From positions 124,001 to 188,000 of the forward strand of contig JAIUNL010000002.1 in the NCBI GenBank assembly GCA_020161835.1: a stretch of DNA of 64,000 nt. Reading direction: 5' to 3'. The stretch is from Bacteroidota bacterium. Lineage in GTDB: Bacteria; Bacteroidota; JABWAT01. Both the position numbers and the translations under genes were made by a program. Shown here one piece after another: positions 54,425 through 63,457 of the stretch (its first letter is position 1; each line of letters opens with the position of its first letter). The notes beneath the pieces are model-generated. The model was given only the letters and a program-made list of their open reading frames with translations, was not told the origin of the DNA and did no database searches.

Positions 54425-56133
54425 ACCTGTACCTCATAAATTTGAATGGCCTGACTGAACCCTTTAAAATTCATGGGTTCAAGCGCATTGACGGAAATTG
54501 ATGAAGGCAATTTGCCGGCCGTTGAGGCTGTCATCAGAATCTGACCGGCTTTGGCAGCACTACAAAGCCTTGCCCCAAGATTAACGTTTGCGCCGATAAC
54601 GGTGTAATCCAGCCGGTTTTGACTGCCCATATTTCCAAGTACAACCTGACCGGTATTAATGCCGATCCCAATGCCAATCGGTTTTTCATTGTTCAGATTC
54701 ATTTCACGGGTTTTTCTTAAAATTTCAGTTGCACAGAAAGAAGCACGGGCCTCCTGATCGTCATTTAGGAAAATGGCAACCATTTCATCCCCAACGAACT
54801 TATCAACTGAACCCTGATATTTTTCAACCAGTTCTGCCTGAATACTGAGATACTGATTCAGCATGCCAATGACTTCTTCAGGTGTGATTTTCTCAGAATA
54901 AGCAGTAAATCCCCGGATATCACTGAAAAGGACGGTCACTTCAACACGCTGACCAGCAAAATTGGCCTCTGTTGAGTCTGACTGACCAATCATTTCCTTA
55001 GTGTGGCTGCCAACATACCTGAGAAGGTGAAACCTTTCTTTAAGTCCTTTGGCCATCTCATTGAATGCGGTAGTCAGCAAACCCAGCTCATCTTTGGTGT
55101 TCACAGCAATACTCACATCATAATTCCCGCTTTTAATCCGTTCAACCCCGGCAGAAAGTGCCTTGATCGGACGGGTAATTGAAGTCCCCAGAAAAATGGT
55201 GACCAGAATGGCAAGTAAAAGTGAAATTCCGCCGGTGTAATAAATGACCGTTTGAATATTCCGGATAACAGTCAACTGAGTATTGTACGGGCTCGATAAA
55301 ACGTAAAATGCATGTGCGCCTTTTCCAACCGGTGCAAGAACATTGAAAAATTTATCGGCCGTTAGAGGCAAATCAAAAACCGGCGTTGATTTCATTGTTG
55401 AATCAACTGTCTCAATCCATCCTTTATTCTTCATAATCTGATCAATCATCAAAAACTGATCGCCTTTTCTCAACGTGGAGGCAATAATCATCGAATCCAG
55501 AACAAACGTGACATCAAACCCGGTAATATATTTCAGGGTATCAGCTTCTCTTTGACCAATGATGGTTCCAAGTGTTAAAGTGCCGACGACAGACTGAAAA
55601 TTGTCAGTAAATGCAGGAACAGAGACCACCTGAAATAAAAAATTATCTCTGTACCACAGGGTTATAAATTCAGGACTGACCTCAGGATCTGCACCGGATA
55701 ACGATTTCTGGATAAACGGATGACCTGAAAGTGAATCGCCGTAAATACCAGGTTGAGTTAAACTTGAAAGGAGAACGCCTTTATTATCTGTTACCAGAAT
55801 CAAATCAGCCTTTACCGAATTTGCCAGATCAGAAATGGTCACCGCAACCGTATTACTAACATCAGCAAGTTTGTTTTTCGGATCATTGAGAAGTGAAATG
55901 GTTTCTTTCAAAACAGGCTGATCTGAAAGAATCAGTGAGGTTTCAACCAACCGGTCATAGTTAAGCTTTTGAATAACCTCAAACGTTGCCTGAGATTTTT
56001 TAAAGTCAGATCTGATTTTTTCTACAATTTGTGTTTCAACCGTTTGGGTGATAATGAGTAAAACACCCATCAATAGAACAAAAATGACCAGAGAAATAAG
56101 AACGATAAGTTTAAACTGAATTTTTGAAAACAT
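54421..56133 (-). CDS. Membrane adenylate cyclase (class III) with Cache-like sensor and HAMP
   Basis: 570 residues. First membrane span at about 9-31, extracytoplasmic double-Cache-like domain (about 32-290), second span (about 293-318), HAMP (about 319-372) and a class III cyclase domain (about 390-560). Metal aspartates lie in LFSDIRGF and FVGDE. The base-selecting residues are K in VDKFVGD and D in RLDYT, pointing to adenylate rather than guanylate. N and R of VNLGARL are present. It probably makes cAMP in response to an envelope ligand. Neighbours are a cupredoxin and a porin gene. Confidence 0.94.
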   Translation of the reverse strand: MFSKIQFKLIVLISLVIFVLLMGVLLIITQTVETQIVEKIRSDFKKSQATFEVIQKLNYDRLVETSLILSDQPVLKETISLLNDPKNKLADVSNTVAVTISDLANSVKADLILVTDNKGVLLSSLTQPGIYGDSLSGHPFIQKSLSGADPEVSPEFITLWYRDNFLFQVVSVPAFTDNFQSVVGTLTLGTIIGQREADTLKYITGFDVTFVLDSMIIASTLRKGDQFLMIDQIMKNKGWIETVDSTMKSTPVFDLPLTADKFFNVLAPVGKGAHAFYVLSSPYNTQLTVIRNIQTVIYYTGGISLLLAILVTIFLGTSITRPIKALSAGVERIKSGNYDVSIAVNTKDELGLLTTAFNEMAKGLKERFHLLRYVGSHTKEMIGQSDSTEANFAGQRVEVTVLFSDIRGFTAYSEKITPEEVIGMLNQYLSIQAELVEKYQGSVDKFVGDEMVAIFLNDDQEARASFCATEILRKTREMNLNNEKPIGIGIGINTGQVVLGNMGSQNRLDYTVIGANVNLGARLCSAAKAGQILMTASTAGKLPSSISVNALEPMNFKGFSQAIQIYEVQV

Positions 56134-56141
56134 AATGAGTA

Positions 56142-56831
56142 TTAATGGAGTGATAATTTGATTCTGTTTCGGGTTCCGGCTTTTACCGCCAATTGATACG
56201 GCTCAACTGAGTAATCCGGATGGAAAACTTCAATTTTATAGGTTCCGTCAGGTATATTTTTAAATTCGAACTGTTGGTCTTCGTTTAATTTAGTAAACCA
56301 TGGAGTTTCCAGAACCAGAATATGACTCGACATATTGGAGTGAATATTGCAAAAAACCTGAATCAACCCGGCCCGGTTAAAGGTTTGATAAACATTTTCA
56401 CCGGTCAGACGTTTCCCGATATTGAAACTCTGAACCTGACTTTTACTAAAAACATTATGGTAAATCCGATCTTCATTTATAATCAGAACGGGTGACCCAA
56501 CTGTTATAGCCAACACCCGGGGAGAAAAAGAAACGTCTTTTTGAACCAATCGGGGTGTGGGTGTAGTAGATGAAAAGGTGGGTTTAAAGTCAAGAGGGGT
56601 TAAATATACGACAACATCCTGGTAGGGATCAGAGTTTTGAACCTGCACAGGTGTTTTTTTATTCTGGTAACGGCTTCGGTAAAGACTTCCCCGGGAACGT
56701 GAATTTACAGCATTCTGCTGACTGGTTATTTCGACCTGCCCTGAAATGGTGGCAGTCCCTGCATCCTGAGCCTGAAGCTCAGAAATAAAACCCGCAAAAA
56801 TCAAAAAACAAAAAAAAAGTATCCCTGGCAT
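56142..56831 (-). CDS. Cupredoxin-like secreted copper protein
   Basis: 229 residues. Signal peptide at the N-terminus. A plastocyanin-like fold with likely copper ligands: His in IYHNVFS, then Cys, His and Met in the segment VFCNIHSNMSS (about 156-166). A carboxypeptidase-regulatory-like C-terminal domain follows (FKNIPDGTYKIEVFHPDY). Similar proteins occur beside cytochrome and methylamine-type systems. Its stop lies eight bases before the cyclase start, so copper or redox sensing by the cyclase is a possibility, not shown. Confidence 0.88.
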   Translation of the reverse strand: MPGILFFCFLIFAGFISELQAQDAGTATISGQVEITSQQNAVNSRSRGSLYRSRYQNKKTPVQVQNSDPYQDVVVYLTPLDFKPTFSSTTPTPRLVQKDVSFSPRVLAITVGSPVLIINEDRIYHNVFSKSQVQSFNIGKRLTGENVYQTFNRAGLIQVFCNIHSNMSSHILVLETPWFTKLNEDQQFEFKNIPDGTYKIEVFHPDYSVEPYQLAVKAGTRNRIKLSLH

Positions 56832-56903
56832 ATTTCCTCATGAAAATTCTGCACCAAAGATACTTCTATTTAGATAAAATCTAATGTGAAGGTCGTCACA
56901 AAA

Positions 56904-57914
56904 TCAAAAAACCATGACCTTTTCGTGTGTTTGGCTGGTAAGAACTGAAAATTGTTCTTTTAATCTGGCCAATTCTACCTTTTTTCGTTTAATACGTTGT
57001 TCCAGATCGTCTATTACTCCAAGAAAATATTCATTGCTTGAAGGCTGATAATTTTGGACTTTAATGAAAAGTGCATAGGTATCAGATGTTCTCAACTCCT
57101 GGGTACGTTTTGAAATTGAGGAAATGAGGTCAGATAATTTTCGTTCCTCTGTGCTTAATCTCAAAAGTTTGTCACTCAATGATTCCCCGATTTGCTCTAC
57201 TTCAATCAACAACTGTGCCTTTGCATCTATTTTTTTCAGACTATCCAGGTTGGAGTGATGATAGGCCTCGTTGATTTCTTTCATCACATCTTCAAAATAG
57301 GCCTTTTCTCCATCACTTCTTGCTTTGTCAGGATGGTAAATTTTGGCAAGATCACGATAAAGACTCCGAAGTTCCTTTTTCTGATCTTCAGATAACTCTC
57401 TGTTCTTTTGAACAAAGTCACGAAGGTTCTTTTCATCTTCATGAAGCTGATGTTCATCATTTTCAAGCTGCTTTTTGAAGTCAGATAATTCCTGAGTTAT
57501 AGACTCATCATCCCATGCTTTTCCTGAATGGTATCGTTCAAACTTGAGTCTCATTAAATTAATGGCATATTCTGCCTGATCAAGCTCAATAAAAAACCGC
57601 CCGACACGGGCATTATACTCACTCTGGAATTTGCCAAGATCAAGTTCAAGGTCATCGAGTTCCAGGTAAAGATCACCCACCCGGTTTCTGAGATCCAGTA
57701 CCACACCTTTTAACCGTTCAAGATCAACTTCTTCCTGTGTTTTCACACGGGTTATCTTTTTACCTGCATATTTCCTGAGTGCCTCTGAACGAATTTCGTT
57801 CAATACCTCAAATGCTTTTTCAAACGATTCTGATGATTTTTTGAACTCATGCTTGTCTGCAAAATCAACAGCCTGATGGTAGTAGGCAGTGAAAATTTCA
57901 TATAGATCATTCAT
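56904..57914 (-). CDS. J-domain protein with long coiled-coil regions
   Basis: 336 residues, soluble. Long coiled coils (about 55-200 and 245-330) surround a J-domain core at about 190-235, with helix II-loop LRSLYRDLAKIYHPDKARSD and the HPD motif. It should stimulate an Hsp70 ATPase for a specific client. The N-terminal 40 residues include a helical repeat-like segment. Its start shares one base with the WD40 gene stop (TAATG), so the two are made together. Confidence 0.88.
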   Translation of the reverse strand: MNDLYEIFTAYYHQAVDFADKHEFKKSSESFEKAFEVLNEIRSEALRKYAGKKITRVKTQEEVDLERLKGVVLDLRNRVGDLYLELDDLELDLGKFQSEYNARVGRFFIELDQAEYAINLMRLKFERYHSGKAWDDESITQELSDFKKQLENDEHQLHEDEKNLRDFVQKNRELSEDQKKELRSLYRDLAKIYHPDKARSDGEKAYFEDVMKEINEAYHHSNLDSLKKIDAKAQLLIEVEQIGESLSDKLLRLSTEERKLSDLISSISKRTQELRTSDTYALFIKVQNYQPSSNEYFLGVIDDLEQRIKRKKVELARLKEQFSVLTSQTHEKVMVF

Positions 57915-60169
57915 TAGAAGTTTATCCTTAATTCATCTTGAATATTCCAGATTCTGAGTTCTCCGCCAAATCCATTCATCAGATAAATGCCATCAGCAGA
58001 AATCTTTACACTTGCGCCCCCTTTTATGGTTGCAAGAACTTTTTGATCAGCCAGTGACCAGACTTTCGTTAGATTGTCAAGCCCGCCGGTGGCAATCATT
58101 TTGCTTTTCGGATGGAAGGCAATGGCGGTGATGGTCTGATCATGTGACCCAATGAGACCCAATGAATTACCAGTTACAGTTGCCCAGATATACAAATCAT
58201 TCCGGATGGCTGTTGCAATCATGAGTCCGTCTGTTGAAATCGCAAATGCTGTTATTTTTTGCTGCGGATTTGCAATCGTCCAAAGCAACCGGCCGGATGC
58301 AAGATCCCAGACTGCAAATTGCCCGGTTTCCGATCTGCCGAGAATAAAATGGTTGTCTTCTGAAATTTTAATTTCTGAAGCCATGGCAGTCAACCCGGAA
58401 TAATCCCGGTAAACAGTTCCATCAGCCAGATTCCAGAGCTTCAAACCAAAATCAAGTCCACAAGAAATCAGGAATTTTCCATCCGGACTCATTGCTGCCG
58501 ATTTGATTATTTTATTATTCCCTTCAAAAGACTGAAGAAACCGGTCAGACTGAACATCATAAATTGAAAGGGTATGCTCTCCCCTGATCAGGATAACCTC
58601 ACCTTTTCCCTGATAAGCAACCTGTTTGATTCTGTCTTCAGGCATGCAAACTTCACGATTAAAGGTAACAGTATCTATCTGCCAGATCTGAACCGTTTTT
58701 TCATCGGAAGGAAAAGCCATCTGATTTCCATCCGCCGAAAATGAAATGGTCTTTGGCCATACATATCCGGTATCATAAGAAGATTCGACTTCACCTGTCG
58801 CCAGATTCCAAAGTTTGATTTTGTTATCTGTTCCGCCTACAGCAACCATTTTCCGTTTGGGGTGAAACTCAGAAGCCTTCAGATACCCTTCCGGCATCAG
58901 GAAAATAGCGTAACAGGATCCGTTGCGGTAATCATAAACTTTTATAGAATTATCCCAGCCACGGCAGGCAATGTAAGGCTGGGCTGGGCTGAACGGATCA
59001 TTAAAAATCCAGTCATCAGCTGAATAAAAATCACAGATCAGCTGTCCATTGGTCAGATCCCAAACTTTTACACGATGATCCTTGGTTGCGACCATGGCAA
59101 TTTCACCTGATGCAGCCATACTCATATTCAAAATCTGATCTGAATGACCTGGTTCTGCCAGCGTTAATTGATGACCAACATCAATAATTCGTGCGACATC
59201 GCCATTTCGGATGGTTGCAAGCAGTCTGTTGCCTGCGGTTGAGTACACAACTTTATCAATCCACGAGTTATCATATTCGTACTTATGTTCAAGCTCCCCG
59301 GTTAAAAGATTTCCTGTGAAAATGGTTTTGAGCTCACTACCGATTGCAAATTCTTTTCCATCTGGTGAAAGTGCCAGGGTTTTGATAAATGAACGGCCTA
59401 ATTCCAGTTTCCATGCTAATGTGCCGGTATCTGAATGCCATGAACAAAGCTGACTGTCTGTTCCGTAGCTAATAATCCGGTTCCCATCTTTTGAGATTTC
59501 AAGAAATGAAATGCCGCCATCGTGTGCCTTTATTACATTCAGACATTCACCAGTCACCGGATGCCAGAGTTTAATTGTTCCGTGGTGACTTCCTGTTGCA
59601 AGGTAATTTCCGTTACCTGCCATTTTCATTACTGAAATATCTTCTTCGTAACCACCAACCAGAAGGGTATCACCGGTTTCAATCCCCAGAATTTTAATCC
59701 GGCTCGATGAAAGAATCACCATTGAGCAAGCATCAGGCGTAAAGACGATGTCACTCAGCAGACTCTCACCAATACGAAGTCCTTCTCTTACGTAAATTTC
59801 ACGGGTAACAACTTCACTAACTATTGCACCTTTTTTAGCCTGCATGTTTACAATTTTACGGCCACCGGTTAGATATTTGTGATAAATAATGGGCTCAGCC
59901 ATAAAATCAGTTTGCCATGATCCTGAATTTTCAAAATCATACCTGACCGAAACAGGCAGTCCATCATGGTTACTCTGAAAAAAATTCCGTGCATTGAAGG
60001 CAAATTCGGTGTTGATGTAACCAGCCTCAGGAAATGGGAAAAAATCCAGATTTTTGAAATGCATCAGAGTATTGGAATGTTCCAAACCTCGCCGGAGGGA
60101 CCGTCGCTCTGAATCCAGATTGAACTTTCCGGTGAAACGTGATGCTGGGGTTGTGATTTGTTGACTCAT
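57914..60169 (-). CDS. WD40-repeat protein
   Basis: 751 residues, no signal peptide. About a dozen WD40 repeats, from about 150 to the C-terminus, with typical ends such as IKLWHP, VKVWDL, IKLWNL and TKVWSL: at least one full propeller, probably two. The first 130 residues (FFPFPEAGYINTEF... YHKYLTGGRKIVNM) form a separate unknown domain. It is a protein scaffold. Translational coupling to a J-domain protein suggests a joint client or complex. It starts 11 bases after the Lrp gene stop. Confidence 0.92.
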   Translation of the reverse strand: MSQQITTPASRFTGKFNLDSERRSLRRGLEHSNTLMHFKNLDFFPFPEAGYINTEFAFNARNFFQSNHDGLPVSVRYDFENSGSWQTDFMAEPIIYHKYLTGGRKIVNMQAKKGAIVSEVVTREIYVREGLRIGESLLSDIVFTPDACSMVILSSSRIKILGIETGDTLLVGGYEEDISVMKMAGNGNYLATGSHHGTIKLWHPVTGECLNVIKAHDGGISFLEISKDGNRIISYGTDSQLCSWHSDTGTLAWKLELGRSFIKTLALSPDGKEFAIGSELKTIFTGNLLTGELEHKYEYDNSWIDKVVYSTAGNRLLATIRNGDVARIIDVGHQLTLAEPGHSDQILNMSMAASGEIAMVATKDHRVKVWDLTNGQLICDFYSADDWIFNDPFSPAQPYIACRGWDNSIKVYDYRNGSCYAIFLMPEGYLKASEFHPKRKMVAVGGTDNKIKLWNLATGEVESSYDTGYVWPKTISFSADGNQMAFPSDEKTVQIWQIDTVTFNREVCMPEDRIKQVAYQGKGEVILIRGEHTLSIYDVQSDRFLQSFEGNNKIIKSAAMSPDGKFLISCGLDFGLKLWNLADGTVYRDYSGLTAMASEIKISEDNHFILGRSETGQFAVWDLASGRLLWTIANPQQKITAFAISTDGLMIATAIRNDLYIWATVTGNSLGLIGSHDQTITAIAFHPKSKMIATGGLDNLTKVWSLADQKVLATIKGGASVKISADGIYLMNGFGGELRIWNIQDELRINF

Positions 60170-60180
60170 TGAATCCTCAC

Positions 60181-60654
60181 TCAGGCAGTTTTCAATTTTT
60201 TAGCAAGCCTGCTGATATCGTAACTTCGTTCGAATAGTTTAGATAGAACCAATACCGTTGAAGCTCTTAATGTTCCGGGTATCAGTCGTATTTTTTTCAG
60301 AACATCGCCCAAACCTTCCGGAGTACCTGTTTCAATCCTGATCAGGAAATTATCCTCGCCGGCAATATCATAGCAATCAACAATCTGGGGAATTTCTTTG
60401 AGGAACTCGGTGTAGGCGTGGGTATCGATGGTTGCAATGGTAGATACTCTTACAAAAGCTGCAAATTTTTCCTGAATCATTTCCTGATTCAGAATTGCAC
60501 CATAACCTTTGATAATATCCATCCGCTCGAGACGCTTGATCCGTTCAAATACAGTCGGAGCGGTAAGGTTTACCCTCTTTCCGATATCTGCGTAGGTAGC
60601 TTTGGCATCAAGCTGCAACGCTGTCAATATTTGGATGTCAATTTCGTCGAGCAT
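60181..60654 (-). CDS. Lrp/AsnC-family regulator
   Basis: 157 residues. An N-terminal helix-turn-helix (LTALQLDAKATYADIGKRVN and TVFERIKRLE) leads to a RAM ligand-binding domain (about 70-150) with DCYDIAGEDNFLIRIETG. Such regulators form dimers/octamers and respond to amino acids. Palindromic CTAATA/TATTAG sites directly upstream suggest auto-regulation. The downstream WD40 and J-domain genes may be co-transcribed. Confidence 0.94.
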   Translation of the reverse strand: MLDEIDIQILTALQLDAKATYADIGKRVNLTAPTVFERIKRLERMDIIKGYGAILNQEMIQEKFAAFVRVSTIATIDTHAYTEFLKEIPQIVDCYDIAGEDNFLIRIETGTPEGLGDVLKKIRLIPGTLRASTVLVLSKLFERSYDISRLAKKLKTA

Positions 60655-60657
60655 AAT

Positions 60658-60733
60658 CTAATAATATATGGAATAACTCGACAAATCTAATAGGTTTATT
60701 AGTCATTGTCAACCATTATTCTAATATTATTAG
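60658..60733. promoter_or_regulatory. Cluster of CTAATA/TATTAG palindromes, probable Lrp operators
   Basis: Two perfect palindromes, CTAATA-4 nt-TATTAG (60687-60702) and CTAATA-1 nt-TATTAG (60721-60733), plus a half site CTAATAATAT (60658-60667), lie just upstream of the Lrp-type gene start at 60654. The two palindromes are centred about 32 bp apart, close to three helical turns, a normal spacing for Lrp binding. Confidence 0.55.
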
Positions 60734-60905
60734 TTATTACATAATTTATGAACTAACAATACATGCTTTTTAAGACAAATTCCGAATCAGGTTCGGGAAA
60801 AGGTAGGATTGAGTCTTGGTTTATTAGGCTGGAAAGTTCCTTTTCAGGTTTGAGTGGGTTATGATCATAGAATATAAGATGAAACTGAGTTTCTGCCGAA
60901 TAAAA

Positions 60906-61838
60906 TCAGACGACAGTGCCAGACTCAGCAGCTTCGTCAATGCAAACCCGGTTTCTGCCGCTGTTTTTAGCAACATAAAGGGCTTTATCTGCTGTATCAA
61001 TAAATTGGGAGGAACTCATTACGGCACTAAACTGTGCAACCCCCGCAGATAGTGTAAAGTGAACGGTCTGTCCGTTGACGTAAAATATTTTACTCTGAAA
61101 ATCAATTCTGACTCTTTCGGCAAAAGCATACGCACCCTGCATATCAGCACCAAACAGCAGCAAAAGAAATTCTTCGCCACCATAACGTACAATGATATCA
61201 TCAGTACGGGCTCTTCTGAGTAAAATCTCACCCAAAGTTTTAAGAACCTGATCACCAAAAAGGTGGCCAAAGGAGTCATTTATCTTTTTAAAGAAATCAA
61301 TGTCAAGCATAACAGCTGAAATCGGAATTCCGTGACGCTGGGACCGTTTCAACTCAGTCTGCATCCGGTATTCAAGAATGGAGCGGTTATAAAGCCCGGT
61401 AAGTGTATCGGTAACAGCTTTTTCCCTGAGACTTTTTTGAATCCGGTAATTCCTGATTGCCACTTTTACTCGGGCACAAAACTCTGCATTATGAATAGGG
61501 CGCACAACATAATCAACAGCACCCATTTCGAGGCCCTGAACAATCCGTTCGGTAGACGCACTTTCAGAGCTCATCAGAAGTACAGGAATTTCATGGGTGG
61601 TTTGGGCGCTTTTGAGAAGATCTAAAATCTCATAACCATCCATATCGGGGAGCTGTGTAGATAGAAGTACAACATCAGGGAGGTCATTAAAGGCCTTTTC
61701 AACGGCTTCTTTCCCTGTTGAAATAATCGTGATTTCATATTGGTCCTGTTGCAGAAGTGCAAGTCGCAGAGACTCACAAAAGTCTGCATCAAAGTCAATT
61801 ATGAGTATTTTAACAGGTAATAAATTCATTGTACTCAA
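60906..61838 (-). CDS. Receiver-GGDEF protein with degenerate receiver
   Basis: 310 residues. The receiver (about 8-125) lacks the phospho-acceptor: the canonical Asp is S60 in VVLLSTQLPDMDGYE, and the usual Lys is Arg (VVRPIH). The fold otherwise looks intact. The GGDEF domain (about 140-300) has the active site GGEEF and an RxxD inhibitory site just upstream (RTDD), so it should make c-di-GMP and be feedback-inhibited. Control by binding rather than phosphorylation is suggested. Coupled to the canonical receiver gene upstream by an ATGA overlap. Confidence 0.94.
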   Translation of the reverse strand: MSTMNLLPVKILIIDFDADFCESLRLALLQQDQYEITIISTGKEAVEKAFNDLPDVVLLSTQLPDMDGYEILDLLKSAQTTHEIPVLLMSSESASTERIVQGLEMGAVDYVVRPIHNAEFCARVKVAIRNYRIQKSLREKAVTDTLTGLYNRSILEYRMQTELKRSQRHGIPISAVMLDIDFFKKINDSFGHLFGDQVLKTLGEILLRRARTDDIIVRYGGEEFLLLLFGADMQGAYAFAERVRIDFQSKIFYVNGQTVHFTLSAGVAQFSAVMSSSQFIDTADKALYVAKNSGRNRVCIDEAAESGTVV

Positions 61839-62212
61839 GGGTTCGTTAAGTGTTCTTTGATTTTATTACGCAGGTCACCCGGCATAATTGGTTTCGTTAA
61901 AAAATCAGTACAACCTGCTTCAACCGCCCGCATATAATCACTATCCAGTGTATAAGCAGTGAGAGCAATAATTGGGGTATTGAAAAACCCCGGATCTGTT
62001 CTTAATATCCGGGTTGCTTCCCAGCCATCAATAACCGGAAGATTTAAATCCATAACAATAAGATCCGGCCGCTTCGCTTTTGCCATGGCAATACCCATCC
62101 GGCCATCTGTAGCAAAGATAATTTCATATTCAGAAGATAGGACCTGAAAGATAAAATCTCTGTTATCTTCTAGATCTTCTACTACCAGAACTTTTTTTCT
62201 ATTAACGACCAT
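61835..62212 (-). CDS. Single-domain response regulator
   Basis: 125 residues, complete receiver with D13, phospho-acceptor D55 (VMDLNLP) and a Lys in the DFLTKP motif near 104. No output domain. Overlaps the GGDEF gene by four bases, so it is probably the phosphorylatable partner of that protein. No kinase gene is adjacent. Confidence 0.92.
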   Translation of the reverse strand: MVVNRKKVLVVEDLEDNRDFIFQVLSSEYEIIFATDGRMGIAMAKAKRPDLIVMDLNLPVIDGWEATRILRTDPGFFNTPIIALTAYTLDSDYMRAVEAGCTDFLTKPIMPGDLRNKIKEHLTNP

Positions 62213-62545
62213 TTAAAAACCTGCTTTGTACCGAAAGGGGATTTTCCGGTTAAAATTGAACTAAAATAAACATTGAAGATAAGTCATGCAAAAACCGATT
62301 GTGCATATTTTGCCTGGTTTTGCCAAAATATTTTGCTTTTTAACCAAATGTGATTAAAAACATAACAGGAAAGCGTACTTTAAGACTCTAAATATCCGCA
62401 AATTATTTTATTCCTGAGTTGATGAATTCCACAATTTCAGATAACAAAACTCAATTTTGAAGTGGAATATTCTTTTAAAACTCTTTTCCTGGGAATGTTA
62501 TTCACCAGATTTGCTGTTTAGAGCCAAAAGGAAGCGTGATTACCT
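62213..62545. other. Divergent intergenic region
   Basis: 333 bases between the receiver gene (minus) and the MerR-type regulator (plus). One 12-bp palindrome, CAAAATATTTTG (62324-62335), could be an operator. No gene is seen. Confidence 0.5.
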
Positions 62546-63457
62546 ATGGATAAGCGGTTGTTTTCGTCAAAAGAAGTTGCTGAAATGCTGGGAGTTAATG
62601 AGTCATCCATCAAAAGATGGGCTGATTCGAAAAAAATTGCTTGTGTGAAAACACCCGGTGGTCACCGGAAATTCAGGTTGTCTGATTTAAATGAATATGT
62701 CAGAGCAAATAATGTAGATACTTTACTCAAATTACCCGAGTCAGAAAGCAATGCAAACCAGAAATTGCTTTTAGCCCTCCAGTATAAAGACCATCCTGTC
62801 ATTATCCCCCACTTTCTTAACCTCCTGATGAAGGCTGATGCCTCTGAAATTTACGCCTTTATCAACCTGCTTGTACTCAATAAATACAGCTATATTGAAT
62901 TCTTTGATTTTGTTTTGAGCCCGGTACTTCATCAGATTGGTGAAAAATGGGCAGCAAATCTCATCTCAGTTGATGAAGAACATGCTGCCTCTGCAGCCCT
63001 CTATGAAGCTCTGATCAGAACAAACAGCAGTATGATTAAACTGCCAAAGAAAAACCTGAATGCAATCGTTGGTGTACTTGAACATGATTATCATGAACTG
63101 CCGGCAAAATGTCTTTCAATTCTGCTCGAAATTGAAGGTTGGCAGGTGTATTATCTCGGGGCTAACACTCCCGTTTTTAGCTTTGAATCAGCCTTGGGAA
63201 AAAAACCGGTGCAGGCCATTCTCATAAGCAGTATCGTAAAACCTGGAAACCCGAAACCGCTAATCAACGGACTTAAAATTTTAAAAGAAAAGCTGGATTC
63301 CCTTGGTGGTGTTTTGGTTGTTGGTGGCCCGGGACTCCTTGACCAATACAATGAACTTGATTTTGTTGATCACTGGGGATTCAATTACCGTGAAACCATT
63401 CAATTTCTAAAGCACCGGTTTAAAAAAAACGGGGATGTTTCCATCCCCGTATCTTAG
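62546..63457 (+). CDS. MerR-type regulator with B12-binding domain (CarH/LitR-like)
   Basis: 303 residues. A MerR-type helix-turn-helix (1-55, SSKEVAEMLGVNESSIKRWA) is followed by a B12-binding helical cap with W135 and EEHAAS (144-149). The cobalamin-binding Rossmann domain contains D181-x-H183 and the LGANTP loop. The canonical DxHxxG is DYHELP: the lower-ligand His is kept, but Gly is Pro. Similar proteins sense light or B12. The 3' end carries a hairpin that also terminates the opposing proS gene. Confidence 0.9.
   Translation: MDKRLFSSKEVAEMLGVNESSIKRWADSKKIACVKTPGGHRKFRLSDLNEYVRANNVDTLLKLPESESNANQKLLLALQYKDHPVIIPHFLNLLMKADASEIYAFINLLVLNKYSYIEFFDFVLSPVLHQIGEKWAANLISVDEEHAASAALYEALIRTNSSMIKLPKKNLNAIVGVLEHDYHELPAKCLSILLEIEGWQVYYLGANTPVFSFESALGKKPVQAILISSIVKPGNPKPLINGLKILKEKLDSLGGVLVVGGPGLLDQYNELDFVDHWGFNYRETIQFLKHRFKKNGDVSIPVS
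63422..63450 (-). terminator. Terminator of proS inside the 3' end of the MerR-type gene
   Basis: Stem ACGGGGATG (63429-63437) and CATCCCCGT (63442-63450), with a GAAA loop on the minus strand followed by eight Ts. The stem encodes the C-terminal residues of the regulator on the plus strand. Confidence 0.85.
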
